Shown in pieces: positions 38,892-47,507 of a stretch of 64,000 nucleotides of DNA. The stretch's first letter is position 1; every line of letters begins with the position of its first letter. The position numbers and the translations under genes were made by a program. The DNA is from Actinomadura syzygii (lineage in GTDB: Bacteria > Actinomycetota > Actinomycetes > Streptosporangiales > Streptosporangiaceae), in the NCBI RefSeq assembly GCF_008085905.1, contig NZ_VSFF01000002.1:124001-188000 (forward strand), in the 5' to 3' direction. The notes below the pieces were generated by a model that was not told the origin of the DNA, ran no database searches, and worked only from the letters and a program-made list of their open reading frames with translations.

Positions 38892-40945
38892 CTGAACGGC
38901 TTGAGAGTCGGGAGAAGGTCACGGGTGCCGCGCGTTATGCGTTCGAGTACCCCGTGGAGAACGTCGCGTATGCGGCGGCCGTGCAGGCGAGTGTCGGACG
39001 AGGCGAGGTCCTGTCCGTCGACATCGAGGCGGCGCAGAGGCTTCCTGGGGTGCTCGCCGTCCTGTCCCATGAGAACGCGCCGCGAGTGGACAGCGAGCCA
39101 GACGGCGAACTGGCGCTTTTCCAATCCCGGACGGTCTCCTACCGCGGACAGTTCGTCGCGGCCGTCATAGGCGAGACGCTCGAAACCGCACGGGAGGCAG
39201 CACGTCTCGTCCGGGTCGAGTACGCGGCGGAGGACCCCGACGTCCGGCTCCGCACCGACCACCCCGGTCTCTACAAGCCCGACAAGGTGAATCCCGTGTT
39301 CCCCGCCGACACCGAGCTGGGCGAACCGGAGGCGGCGTTCACCGATTCGGCGGTGCGCGTGGACGTCACCTACACGACCCCCGCCGAGCACAACAATCCG
39401 ATGGAGCCGCACACGACGCTCGCCCTCTGGGACAAGGACGGGTCCCTTCTGCTCTACGACTCGACCCAGGGCGCGTCGTCCGTCCAGTCGACCATCGCGA
39501 AAGTGTTCGGTCTCGACCCGACGCAGGTACGTGTCATCGCCCCGCACGTGGGCGGTGGGTTCGGTTCCAAGGGGAGCCCCAGGCCTAATGTCGTCCTGGC
39601 GGCGATGGGGGCTCGGGTGACGGGGCGTCCGGTCAAGTTCGCCGTCCCCAGGCAGCAGATGTTCGCGACGACCGGCTACCGGACGCCGACCGTCCAGCGG
39701 TTCAGGCTGGGCGCGGACCCGGACGGACGCCTCAACGCGATCCTCCACGACGTGTTCGAGCAGACGTCCACGGTCAGGGAGTTCGCCGAGCAGACGGCGA
39801 CACCCACCCGGACCATGTACCAGGCACCGAACCGGCGAACGTCCCACCGGCTCGTCGCCCTGGACGTCCCCACCCCGTCATGGATGCGCGCCCCCGGCGA
39901 GACGCCCGGCATGTACGCGCTGGAATCGGTGATGGACGAACTCGCCGTCGTCACCGGCGTCGACCCGGTGGAGCTGCGCGTCCGCAACGACACCGACCGG
40001 GAGCCGGAGAGCGGCCTGCCGTTCAGCTCCCGCAACCTCGTCGCCTGCCTCCAGGAGGGTGCCGACCGCTTCGGCTGGGCCGGCCGCGACCCCGCGCCCG
40101 GCGTGCGCCGGGAAGGCCGCAGGCTCGTCGGGACGGGCGTCGCCGCGTCCACCTATCCCGCCTACATGCAGCCCGGCCGGGCGATCGCCCGCGCGGAGCC
40201 GGACGGCACGTTCACCGTCCGCATCGCCGCCGCCGACATCGGCACCGGCGCCCGCACCGCGCTCACCCTGATCGCCGCCGAGACGCTCAAGGAGGACATC
40301 GACCGGGTCACGGTCGAGATCGGGGACAGCGCCTTCCCGCGCGCGTCCGTCGCGGGCGGCTCGTCCGGGACGGCGAGCTGGGGGACGGCCGTCGTCCGCG
40401 CCTGCGAGTCCCTGCGCGGCAGGCTGAACGGCGAGGTGCCGCCCGAGGGGCTGGAGGCGTCGGCCGACACGTCCGCCGAGGTCAAGAACCGGGACGAATA
40501 CGCCCGACACGCCTTCGGCGCACAGTTCGCCGAGGTCGAGGTGGACGCCGACACCGCCGAGATCTGCGTCCGCCGCATGCTCGGCGTGTTCGCCGTCGGG
40601 CGCGTCCTCAACCCGATGACCGCCCGCTCCCAGTTCATCGGCGGCATGACGATGGGCATCGGCATGGCGCTGATGGAGGAGAGCGTCATGGACGGCGAGT
40701 TCGGCGACTACCTCAACCGCGACCTCGCCCAGTACCACGTGCCGTCCTGCGCCGACGTCCGCGACGTCGACGCGTTCTGGGTGGAGGAGTCCGACCCGCA
40801 CCTGAACCCGATGGGGTCCAAGGGGATCGGCGAGATCGGCATCGTGGGCGCGGCGGCGGCCGTCGGGAACGCCGTCCACCACGCGACGGGCGTCCGCGTC
40901 CGGGACCTGCCGATCACCCCGGCGAGGCTCCTGCCGCACCTCTGA
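38888..40945 (+). CDS. Molybdenum hydroxylase molybdopterin-binding subunit (PaoC/YagR-like)
   Basis: A 685-residue catalytic subunit of a xanthine oxidase-type enzyme. Characteristic stretches are KVTGAARYAFEYPVENVAYAA at the N-terminus, the molybdopterin region APHVGGGFGSKGSPRPN, VAGGSSGTASWGTAVV, and the catalytic glutamate in GSKGIGEIGIVGAAAAVGNA near the end. Together with the two upstream genes it forms an aldehyde- or N-heterocycle-oxidising complex. The ATG at 38888 is overlapped by the end of the repeat mini-ORF. No molybdenum cofactor maturation chaperone (XdhC-like) is adjacent. Confidence 0.93.
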   Translation: MTERLESREKVTGAARYAFEYPVENVAYAAAVQASVGRGEVLSVDIEAAQRLPGVLAVLSHENAPRVDSEPDGELALFQSRTVSYRGQFVAAVIGETLETAREAARLVRVEYAAEDPDVRLRTDHPGLYKPDKVNPVFPADTELGEPEAAFTDSAVRVDVTYTTPAEHNNPMEPHTTLALWDKDGSLLLYDSTQGASSVQSTIAKVFGLDPTQVRVIAPHVGGGFGSKGSPRPNVVLAAMGARVTGRPVKFAVPRQQMFATTGYRTPTVQRFRLGADPDGRLNAILHDVFEQTSTVREFAEQTATPTRTMYQAPNRRTSHRLVALDVPTPSWMRAPGETPGMYALESVMDELAVVTGVDPVELRVRNDTDREPESGLPFSSRNLVACLQEGADRFGWAGRDPAPGVRREGRRLVGTGVAASTYPAYMQPGRAIARAEPDGTFTVRIAAADIGTGARTALTLIAAETLKEDIDRVTVEIGDSAFPRASVAGGSSGTASWGTAVVRACESLRGRLNGEVPPEGLEASADTSAEVKNRDEYARHAFGAQFAEVEVDADTAEICVRRMLGVFAVGRVLNPMTARSQFIGGMTMGIGMALMEESVMDGEFGDYLNRDLAQYHVPSCADVRDVDAFWVEESDPHLNPMGSKGIGEIGIVGAAAAVGNAVHHATGVRVRDLPITPARLLPHL

Positions 40946-40962
40946 CCGCCTGGGCGCGGGCC

Positions 40963-41208
40963 CTACTGCCGGTAGCCCTCGACCTCCCCGGCGGGACGGA
41001 CGTGCGCGTCGTCCGGGTTCTGGCCCGCCGCGATCCGGGCCCGGCGCTGGCGGAGCAGGTCCCAGCACTGGTCGAGCGCCACTTCGAGTTGGCGGAGCCG
41101 CTGCTGCGCGTCCGCATTGCTGGTCTCGGCGCGCTCGTGCGCCTGTCGCAGCGCGTGCTCCTCCTCGATGAACTCGTTGATACGTTCCAGGATCGCCTTC
41201 TCGTCCAT
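40963..41208 (-). CDS. DUF2630 family protein
   Basis: An 81-residue actinobacterial DUF2630 protein. It is largely one helical hairpin: IERINEFIEEEHALRQAHERAE-like opening, then QQRLRQLEVALDQCWDLLRQRRARI, followed by a short polar tail (GQNPDDAHVRPAGEVEGYRQ). The family is widespread and of unknown role, probably a small coiled-coil adaptor. It converges on the Mo-subunit gene with a 17-base gap. Confidence 0.85.
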   Translation of the reverse strand: MDEKAILERINEFIEEEHALRQAHERAETSNADAQQRLRQLEVALDQCWDLLRQRRARIAAGQNPDDAHVRPAGEVEGYRQ

Positions 41209-41329
41209 GAAATGGCTCCCGATCGTGGTTTTCCGGCCCGGTAGGGCTCAGGAGGGGCCGACAGATGAGAGCCTTGCATATACGGAGCCGCACACGGTAG
41301 CGGCGCCCCCGGTCCGAGGCGAGGAGCGG

Positions 41330-41740
41330 ATGACGGTCTGGCGGATCACCGAAGGCGAGGGCGGCACCGAGCCCGGCGAGCGCGGCGTGCCGTGCGACAT
41401 CGTCGAGCACGACACGGCGCTGCTGCGCATCGCCGCCGCGACCGGGTCCCCGTGGCTGCTGATGGCGGGGGAGATCGACGTCTCGAACTCCTCGGACGTG
41501 ACGCGCGCCGTGCGCGGCGCCCGCGCCCGCGGGGCGGGGGACGTCCACGTCGACCTCGGCGCCGTCGAGTTCGTGGACGTCGCGGGCCTGCGCGCCTTCA
41601 CGCTGGCCGCGGGCGAACTGCACGAGCGGGGGCGGATGCTCGTCCTGCACGCGGTGTCGACGCACCTCGACAAGCTGTTCGGGCTGATCGGCTGGAGCGA
41701 GACACCCGGGCTGCGCATCCACTGCCGTCCCCGCGCCTGA
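41330..41740 (+). CDS. STAS-domain protein (anti-anti-sigma factor-like)
   Basis: A 136-residue STAS protein. The core WLLMAGEIDVSNSSDVTRAV, DVHVDLGAVEFVDVAGLRAF and ERGRMLVLHAVSTHLDKLFGLIG matches anti-sigma factor antagonists. The phosphorylatable Ser of SpoIIAA-type proteins sits in DxSG; here the position reads VDVAGLRAF, with Ala in place of Ser. Kinase control by phosphorylation is therefore probably lost, so it may be constitutively active or act as a structural partner. The ATG at 41330 has GAGGAG nearby. No anti-sigma kinase gene is adjacent. Confidence 0.85.
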   Translation: MTVWRITEGEGGTEPGERGVPCDIVEHDTALLRIAAATGSPWLLMAGEIDVSNSSDVTRAVRGARARGAGDVHVDLGAVEFVDVAGLRAFTLAAGELHERGRMLVLHAVSTHLDKLFGLIGWSETPGLRIHCRPRA

Positions 41741-41943
41741 ACGCGCCCCGCGCCTGAACGCGACGGGCGAACCAGTTGGCGCCCGAACCGGCCGGGTCAT
41801 CGGTTCGCCACGCATTTCTCGCCATTCGGCAAAGGCGGGACTCATTTGCCGGATATATCCCTCAACATCCAGTCTGGGGCAGTTTGATCCACTAAAGCCC
41901 GGTTAGGAGGGGGCTACAGCTCTCGATTCCAGAGGGGGATCTC

Positions 41944-42771
41944 ATGGTAAGGCGTAGAGAGCGCGCGGAAACGCCGGTGTCCCACGAGCACGCCGGGGCG
42001 GCGGAGGCCGCCGAGGGCGCCACGACCGTGGCCCCGGGCCATCGCGGGGGCGACCTGCCGGGCGAGCACGCCCTGTGGGAGGACAGGACCCGCATCTCCT
42101 TGACGCCCATCGCGGCGCCGTCCATCCTCGGGCTGTTCGGGCTCGCGGGGGCGTTCATGATGGTGGGCGCCTGGCAGGCCGGCTGGTACGGCAACGCCGC
42201 CACGCCGCTGATCCTGTGGCCGTTCGTGCTGACCTTCGGCGGCCTCGCCCAGTTCCTGGCGGGCATGTGGGCCTACCGGGCGCGGGACGGCCTGGCCACG
42301 GCGGTCCACGGCATGTGGGGGGCGTTCTTCCTCGGCTGGGGCTTGTTCTTCATGCTCGTCAGCATCGCCGCGGTCCCGGTGGCGCTGGTGCCGACGCTCG
42401 GCACCCTCCGCGAGGGCTTCGCCTTCTGGTGGGTGGCCCTGGCGGTGATCAGCGGCCTCGCGGCCCTCGCGGCGCTCGGCGCGAACCTGATGTTCGCGCT
42501 GCTGCTGGCGTGCCTCGCGGTCGGCTCGGGCTTCACCGCGGCCGGCTACTGGACCCCGTCCACCTGGTCCCTGGACGTCGGCGGCTGGCTGTTCGTCGCG
42601 GCCGCGGTCCTGGCCCTGTACGTGGCCGCCGCGATGATGATGGAGAACACCTTCGGCCGGACGATCCTGCCGACCTTCAAGACGCGCGTCGCGGGCAACG
42701 TCCCCGGGCGTCGCGGGACGAGGCCGCTCGAGTACCGCATGGGCGAGCCCGGGGTCCGGATCGGCCAGTGA
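41944..42771 (+). CDS. GPR1/FUN34/YaaH-family acetate uptake transporter (SatP-like)
   Basis: A 275-residue membrane protein with six predicted helices, related to SatP/YaaH acetate-succinate channels. The family region is APSILGLFGLAGAFMMVGAWQAGWYGN, followed by LWPFVLTFGGLAQFLAGMWAYRARDGLATAVHGMWGAFFLGWGLFFML. A 50-residue hydrophilic N-terminus and a basic C-terminal tail flank the core. AGAGGGGGA precedes the ATG at 41944. It is not linked to acetate metabolism genes here. Confidence 0.85.
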   Translation: MVRRRERAETPVSHEHAGAAEAAEGATTVAPGHRGGDLPGEHALWEDRTRISLTPIAAPSILGLFGLAGAFMMVGAWQAGWYGNAATPLILWPFVLTFGGLAQFLAGMWAYRARDGLATAVHGMWGAFFLGWGLFFMLVSIAAVPVALVPTLGTLREGFAFWWVALAVISGLAALAALGANLMFALLLACLAVGSGFTAAGYWTPSTWSLDVGGWLFVAAAVLALYVAAAMMMENTFGRTILPTFKTRVAGNVPGRRGTRPLEYRMGEPGVRIGQ

Positions 42772-42887
42772 TCTCCGGCGTTTCGCCTTGACATTCCCGT
42801 TGCCCTATGCTGGGCCGATCCTGGGGAACAGTTCTGGCGGGGGACGACCCTCCGCACTCCCCGGAACGGCTCGGAAGGGGAGCGGGA

Positions 42888-43073
42888 ATGTCATCGGCGG
42901 TCCGGCGGACGTGGCGGCGCCTCGTCCAGAGCTACACGCTGCTGTGCGCGCGTGACGACGCGGCGGAGCGCGGCGTCACGATCCCCAGCGGCATCTGGGC
43001 CTGTGTGCGCTGCCACCAGGCCCATCTCGAACTCTCGACCCTCCACCACCACCTCCGCACCGGGCAGTGCTGA
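42888..43073 (+). CDS. Small Cys/His-rich protein, 61 aa
   Basis: Unknown small protein. The C-terminal half reads ACVRCHQAHLELSTLHHHLRTGQC, a possible single zinc site (CxxC with His and terminal Cys). The N-terminus is basic (RRTWRRLVQSYTLL). The ATG at 42888 follows GGAAGGGGAGCGGGA, a good ribosome-binding site. It stands alone 116 bases after the SatP-like gene. A nucleic-acid-binding or adaptor role is possible but not shown. Confidence 0.6.
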   Translation: MSSAVRRTWRRLVQSYTLLCARDDAAERGVTIPSGIWACVRCHQAHLELSTLHHHLRTGQC

Positions 43074-43117
43074 TCCGGCGCTGACCCGGCCCGGACAGCC
43101 GCTCACCGGTCAGCCGC

Positions 43118-44086
43118 TCAGAGGAACTGGGCGATGGCCTGCTCCAGGCGGTGGACCGACAGCGACTCCCCGGCCAGCCCCTTGGTCACGTCGACCAGCT
43201 CCTTCAGCCCGCCCGGATAGTCCAGGCAGGTCGAGAGGATGGCGAAGCAGTCGAGGCGCGCCTCGGACTGCCGGGAGACGGCCCCCGCGATGTCCCGGCG
43301 CAGCGCGCCGACGACCCGCTCGCGGCCCTGCGCGGAGCCGAGCAGCGGGACGTCCAGCATCCGGTCCACCAGCGTGAAGATCGTCGGCCGGTCCGGCGCG
43401 GGCTCCCCGGCGAGCGTCGGCGGCGAGGCCGTCGCCACGTCCAGCGGAGCCGCCGGAAGGAGGGCGGCGCCCCCCTGGATCCGGATCCACGCGGAGGCGT
43501 CGGTCTCCTTGACGGCGACGTCGACGCGCCGGTAGTCGTCCGGGACGATCCGTCCCGCCGCGCGCCGGACGACGTCCTCGAAGACCCGCTCGGACACGAT
43601 CAGCGAGAACCACGCGCCCGACTCGCGGAGCGCCTCCTTGAAGGCGGGCGCGTCCAGGATCCGGAAGGCGTGGTTCACGGCCGCGCCGACCAGCCCCCGC
43701 CCGTCGAAGTCGGCGTCGCCGGTGTGGACCGACACCCGCAGCCTGATCTGGGCGATGTCCGCGGCGACCTTGTTGTAGCGGGCCAGTTCGGCGCGCAGCG
43801 TGTCGGCCACGTCGACCAGCAGCGGTTCGACGGGGACGTCGGGCGGCAGGGCGAGGAGCACGCCGTCCCCGCGGTCCTCCCAGTAGGAGTCGGCGAAGGA
43901 GATCCCGCCGGCCGCGAGGCTCGTCTCCAACCGCGTGTACAGGGCGTCGCGCATGTGCCGCCGGACGTCGTCGGTCCGGTCCGTGTCCCCGAAGCCCGCG
44001 ATGTCGCATCCGACGATGACGCAATGCCCCGAGGGACGCCATCCGGCGCGAACCCCCTCGCGACGAATAGATTCGTCCGGCGTCAT
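43118..44086 (-). CDS. Class III nucleotidyl cyclase-like domain fused to effector-associated domain 2 (EAD2)
   Basis: A 323-residue two-part protein. Residues about 20-200 resemble a class III cyclase: metal-binding Asp in GCDIAGFGD (D28), GDG in WEDRGDGVLLAL (D74), and the transition-state pair in GAAVNHAFRIL (N138, R142). The substrate-specifying Lys appears replaced by Arg, so activity is uncertain. Residues about 240-323 form an EAD2 adaptor (LVDRMLDVPLLGS...CLDYPGGLKELVDV...LEQAI). EADs recruit partners in STAND/VMAP conflict systems. The ATG at 44086 follows GGAGGG at 12 bases. It is divergent from the RiPP peptide gene. Confidence 0.75.
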   Translation of the reverse strand: MTPDESIRREGVRAGWRPSGHCVIVGCDIAGFGDTDRTDDVRRHMRDALYTRLETSLAAGGISFADSYWEDRGDGVLLALPPDVPVEPLLVDVADTLRAELARYNKVAADIAQIRLRVSVHTGDADFDGRGLVGAAVNHAFRILDAPAFKEALRESGAWFSLIVSERVFEDVVRRAAGRIVPDDYRRVDVAVKETDASAWIRIQGGAALLPAAPLDVATASPPTLAGEPAPDRPTIFTLVDRMLDVPLLGSAQGRERVVGALRRDIAGAVSRQSEARLDCFAILSTCLDYPGGLKELVDVTKGLAGESLSVHRLEQAIAQFL

Positions 44087-44238
44087 AGGCCCGCTGGTCC
44101 CTCCGGTCGTCGTCAGGCCCCCGGTTTCAACTCTGCTGCCTTTCGGTCGTCCCGGCAAGCGCCCCCGCGCACTACCGTAGGCGGGCAGGGATGATGCAGG
44201 GACGAGACCGGGTGCTCGGCCAGAGAGGAGGGCGCTCC

Positions 44239-44433
44239 GTGGCCTGTGCGGACGACCCGATCAAGACGGAGACCCTCGACGTCAGCGGCCTCAGCCTGGG
44301 GCAGTTGCGCGCCTACGAGGGGACGGCGCTCGGCGAGGCCGTCCGGCGGGTGCTGGCGGAGTCCGCCGCGCAGGGCGAGGCGGTGGCCGGGTTCGACTCC
44401 AACATGCCGCCGGTCGAGGGCTCGCCGTCATAA
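44239..44433 (+). CDS. FxsA-like RiPP precursor peptide 1
   Basis: A 64-residue precursor peptide. The leader holds LDVSGLSLGQLRAYEGTALGEAVRRVL. The core contains GFDSN (residues 51-55), the F-x-S unit on which FxsB-type maturases make a three-residue cyclophane. Classical FxsA peptides end within two residues of this motif (FxSxx-COOH); here nine more residues follow. A paralogue of equal length lies at 55985-56179. The start is GTG at 44239 with GAGGAG upstream. It is followed after nine bases by the radical SAM gene, and together they start the cassette. Confidence 0.82.
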   Translation: MACADDPIKTETLDVSGLSLGQLRAYEGTALGEAVRRVLAESAAQGEAVAGFDSNMPPVEGSPS

Positions 44434-44442
44434 ACTCGGCGG

Positions 44443-45678
44443 GTGCCCACAGGCGTTCGCGAAATCGGTTTCGGCGCGGCGGGGGAATGGCCGGAGAATG
44501 GGCTGGACGTCGCCGGTCTCGCGGCGTTCGGATGGCGTCCGGTCCCGTTTCGCGAGTTCGTCCTGAAGATCAGCAGTCGCTGTGATCTGGCCTGTGCGCA
44601 CTGCTATGTCTACGAGGCCGCCGACCAGAGTTGGCGGTCCCAGCCGGTCCGGATGGAGACCGGAACGCTCCGCCGGACGGCCGCCCGGATCGCCCGGCAC
44701 GTCGAAAGGCATCGGCTCCCGGAAGTCGACGTCGTGCTGCACGGCGGCGAACCGCTGCTCGCCGGCGCCGAATTCATCGACTTCGCCCTCCGGGAAATCC
44801 GCTCGGTCGTTCCGTGCGCGGTGCGCGTCGGCGTCCAGACCAACGGGACGCTGCTGACGGAGCAGACCCTCGCCCTGCTGGCCGCGCACGACGTCGGCGT
44901 ATCGGTCAGCGTGGACGGCGACCGCGCCGGGCACGACCGCCGCCGCCGGTACGCCGACGGGCGCGGCAGCCACGCCGCCGTGACGCGCGGCCTGGACCGC
45001 CTCGCGGGCGACTTCCGGCACCTCTACCGCGGGCTGGTCTGCACGGTCGACCTCGCCAACGACCCGGTCGCGGTCTACGAGGCGCTGCTGGAGTCCCGGC
45101 CGCCGAGGGTGAACTTCCTGCTCCCGCACGGCACGTGGTCCGTCCCGCCGCCCGGCCTCGACCCGGGCGGGCCCGGCGCCCCGTACGCGGACTGGCTGAT
45201 CGCCGTCTTCGACCGCTGGTACGGCAGCGCCGTCCGGGAGACCGGCGTCCGGCTCTTCGAGGAGATCATGAACCTCGTGCTCGGCGGGCAGAGCCGCAGC
45301 GAGAGCGTCGGGCTGTCGCCGGTGGCGCTCGTCGTCGTCGACACCGACGGCTCGATCCAGCAGGTCGACACACTGAAGAGCGCCTTCGCCGGGGCGCCGC
45401 GCACCGGGTTCACCGTGGACCGGCACGACTTCGACGACGTCCTCGGCCATCCCGGCGTCGTCGCGCGGCAGATCGGGCGGTCGGCGCTGTGCGCGGAATG
45501 CTCGGGGTGCCGCGTCCGGCACATCTGCGGCGGCGGCAACTACACGCACCGCTACCGGGCCGGGCGCGGCTTCCGCAACCCGTCCGTGTACTGCCGCGAC
45601 CTCATGAAGACCATCGACCATGTGGCCGGGCGGATGCGCGCCGACCTGCTCCCGGCGGGCGCGGTGGTCCGCGGATGA
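44443..45678 (+). CDS. FxsB-family radical SAM/SPASM peptide maturase 1
   Basis: A 411-residue radical SAM enzyme. The cluster motif CDLACAHC (C47, C51, C54) binds [4Fe-4S] and SAM. HGGEPLL follows as the SAM-contact strand. A C-terminal SPASM-type cysteine array (CAECSGCRVRHIC, then YC) carries auxiliary clusters. FxsB relatives join an aromatic carbon to the beta-carbon of the residue two positions on, making cyclophanes. The N-terminal WRPVPFREFVLKISSRC matches the second maturase of this window. The start is GTG at 44443. The stop overlaps the HExxH gene by ATGA. Confidence 0.9.
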   Translation: MPTGVREIGFGAAGEWPENGLDVAGLAAFGWRPVPFREFVLKISSRCDLACAHCYVYEAADQSWRSQPVRMETGTLRRTAARIARHVERHRLPEVDVVLHGGEPLLAGAEFIDFALREIRSVVPCAVRVGVQTNGTLLTEQTLALLAAHDVGVSVSVDGDRAGHDRRRRYADGRGSHAAVTRGLDRLAGDFRHLYRGLVCTVDLANDPVAVYEALLESRPPRVNFLLPHGTWSVPPPGLDPGGPGAPYADWLIAVFDRWYGSAVRETGVRLFEEIMNLVLGGQSRSESVGLSPVALVVVDTDGSIQQVDTLKSAFAGAPRTGFTVDRHDFDDVLGHPGVVARQIGRSALCAECSGCRVRHICGGGNYTHRYRAGRGFRNPSVYCRDLMKTIDHVAGRMRADLLPAGAVVRG

Positions 45679-47507
45679 GGAACCACGAGATCCCGGCCGG
45701 GCACTTCGCGGCGCTCGCGGCCGGGGACGGCGACGCCGCGACCGTCCGGCTGCTGCGGACGGCCGAGTACAGCGGCCAGTTGCTGCGGCTCCGGGCGCTG
45801 CTCGACGCGCGTCCGCCGCTGGACCGCGACGCCTACGACCTGCTCGCCGCCGCGCAGGCCCACGCGCCCGGCCGGGTGGTCGACGTCCTGCTGTACCCGC
45901 ACGTCACGGCGTGGTCGGCGGCGTGCCTGCGGCGGTCGCGCTCGGCGGAGGCCGCCGGGCCCGACCTGGCGCATTTCGCGAACGTGGCGGTCGCGGCGGG
46001 CATCCGGGCGGGGCTGTCGTTCACCGCGCCCGCTGTGGTCCGGGACGGAATGGTCGGCCTCCCGTCCCTAGGCCGCGCGGAGGTCGGGCCGTCCGGCGGC
46101 GCGGGGACGGCGACCGTCCGGTGCGCGGCCGGGAGCGTGGAGATCTCGACGGCGGACGCGCGGGTCGCCGTCCCCGCCGATCCGCGGACGGACGCCCCCG
46201 GCTGGCGCGGGTTGCGCCGACTGTCGGTCACCGCCGGCGGAAGCACGCTCGACGTCCACCTCGACGACCTCGACCCCTACCGGGACAACCACCGGCTCGG
46301 GCCCGCCGACCGGCTGGACGACGCCGCCGCCGACGCCTGGCGGCGCACCCTGGACGGCGCCTGGCGCTTCATCGCCGACGACGACCCCGGCCGGGCCGCC
46401 GCCATGGCCGCCGGGCTGAACGCGCTCGTCCCGCTGGCGACGCGCGGCGGGCGGGGCGGGCGGCGGGGCCTCAGCGCCACCAGCACGGACGCCTTCGGCG
46501 CCGTCGCGATCACCCGGCCGCGTGACGCGCTGCTGTTCGCGGAGTCGCTCGTCCACGAGTTCCAGCACGTCAAGCTGTGCTCGCTGCTCGGCAGCGTCCC
46601 GCTGTACGCGGACGGGCCGGGCGAGCGGCACTACTCGCCGTGGCGCGACGACCCGCGCCCGCTCGGCGGCCTGCTCCAGGGCGCCTACGCCTACCTGGGC
46701 GTGACCGCGTTCTGGGGACGGCGGCGCGGGCGGCTGACGGGCGGCGACGCGGCCTACGGCGAGTACGCGTTCGCGCTGTGGCGCGAGCAGACCGCGTACG
46801 CGATCGGACGGCTGCCGGCCTCGGGCCGCCTCACCGAAGCGGGCGAGCGGTTCGTCGCGGGCATGCGCGCGTCCCTGGACCGGTGGGCGGACGTCCCCTT
46901 GCCCGCCGCCGCGCGACGGCGGGCGGAGAGCACCGCCGCCGACCACGCCCTCGTCTGGCGGCTGCGCAACCTGCGCCCCGACCCGGACGAGGTCCGCCGC
47001 GCCGCCGCGCGCTGGCCGTCGGCCGACCCCGGCCCGGCCTTCGCGGCCGCCTCGCTGCTGCCCGCCGACGTCCGTCCCGGCACGCCCGGCGCGCGCTCGG
47101 ACCTGCGGGCGCTGTCGCTGCGCGACCCGGCGGCGTTCGCCCGGCTCGCCGCGCCGGGCGAGTCGAGCGAACTGGCCGCCGACCTCGCCCAGGTGCGGGG
47201 ACGGCACGACGCCGCCGTCGCGTCCTACCGGGCGCTCATCGCGGCGGAGCCGGAGCGTCCCGAGCCGTGGGCCGGGCTCGCGCTCTCCCTGCTGGGCCGT
47301 GGCCGCGACGACGCGGCGACGGCGCTCGCCGCCCGTCCCGAGGTCGTCGCCGCCGTCTACCTGCGGATCGTCCAAGACGATGGCATCTCGCCCGATCCGG
47401 TGGAGGTCGCGCGGTGGCTGGCCCCGGCGGTGCGCGGCGACGTCCCGTCGGGCGCGCCGCGCTGGGACGCCTCAGAGCGGCGTCGGGGCGATGTCGCAGT
47501 CGAGTAG
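45675..47507 (+). CDS. HExxH-type peptide-modification protein 1, with C-terminal TPR-like extension
   Basis: A 610-residue protein of the HEXXH-motif family found with FxsB maturases, members of which have been described as 2-oxoglutarate-dependent peptide beta-hydroxylases. The motif HEFQH is at 294-298. Downstream comes YSPWRDDPRPLGGLLQGAYAYLGVTAFW, shared with the second copy at 59041-60339. The last 170 residues, absent from that copy, include a TPR-like unit (HDAAVASYRALIAAEPERPEPWAGLALSLLGRGRDD). Translation is coupled to the maturase. The 3' end overlaps the STAND gene by 36 bases on opposite strands. Confidence 0.85.
   Translation: MRNHEIPAGHFAALAAGDGDAATVRLLRTAEYSGQLLRLRALLDARPPLDRDAYDLLAAAQAHAPGRVVDVLLYPHVTAWSAACLRRSRSAEAAGPDLAHFANVAVAAGIRAGLSFTAPAVVRDGMVGLPSLGRAEVGPSGGAGTATVRCAAGSVEISTADARVAVPADPRTDAPGWRGLRRLSVTAGGSTLDVHLDDLDPYRDNHRLGPADRLDDAAADAWRRTLDGAWRFIADDDPGRAAAMAAGLNALVPLATRGGRGGRRGLSATSTDAFGAVAITRPRDALLFAESLVHEFQHVKLCSLLGSVPLYADGPGERHYSPWRDDPRPLGGLLQGAYAYLGVTAFWGRRRGRLTGGDAAYGEYAFALWREQTAYAIGRLPASGRLTEAGERFVAGMRASLDRWADVPLPAAARRRAESTAADHALVWRLRNLRPDPDEVRRAAARWPSADPGPAFAAASLLPADVRPGTPGARSDLRALSLRDPAAFARLAAPGESSELAADLAQVRGRHDAAVASYRALIAAEPERPEPWAGLALSLLGRGRDDAATALAARPEVVAAVYLRIVQDDGISPDPVEVARWLAPAVRGDVPSGAPRWDASERRRGDVAVE

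Noticed and set aside
42787..42806. TTGACA upstream of the 61-residue Cys/His protein as promoter
   Set aside because: The best -10 (TATGCT) is only 12 bases away and the correctly spaced hexamer is GC-rich, so the promoter cannot be supported.
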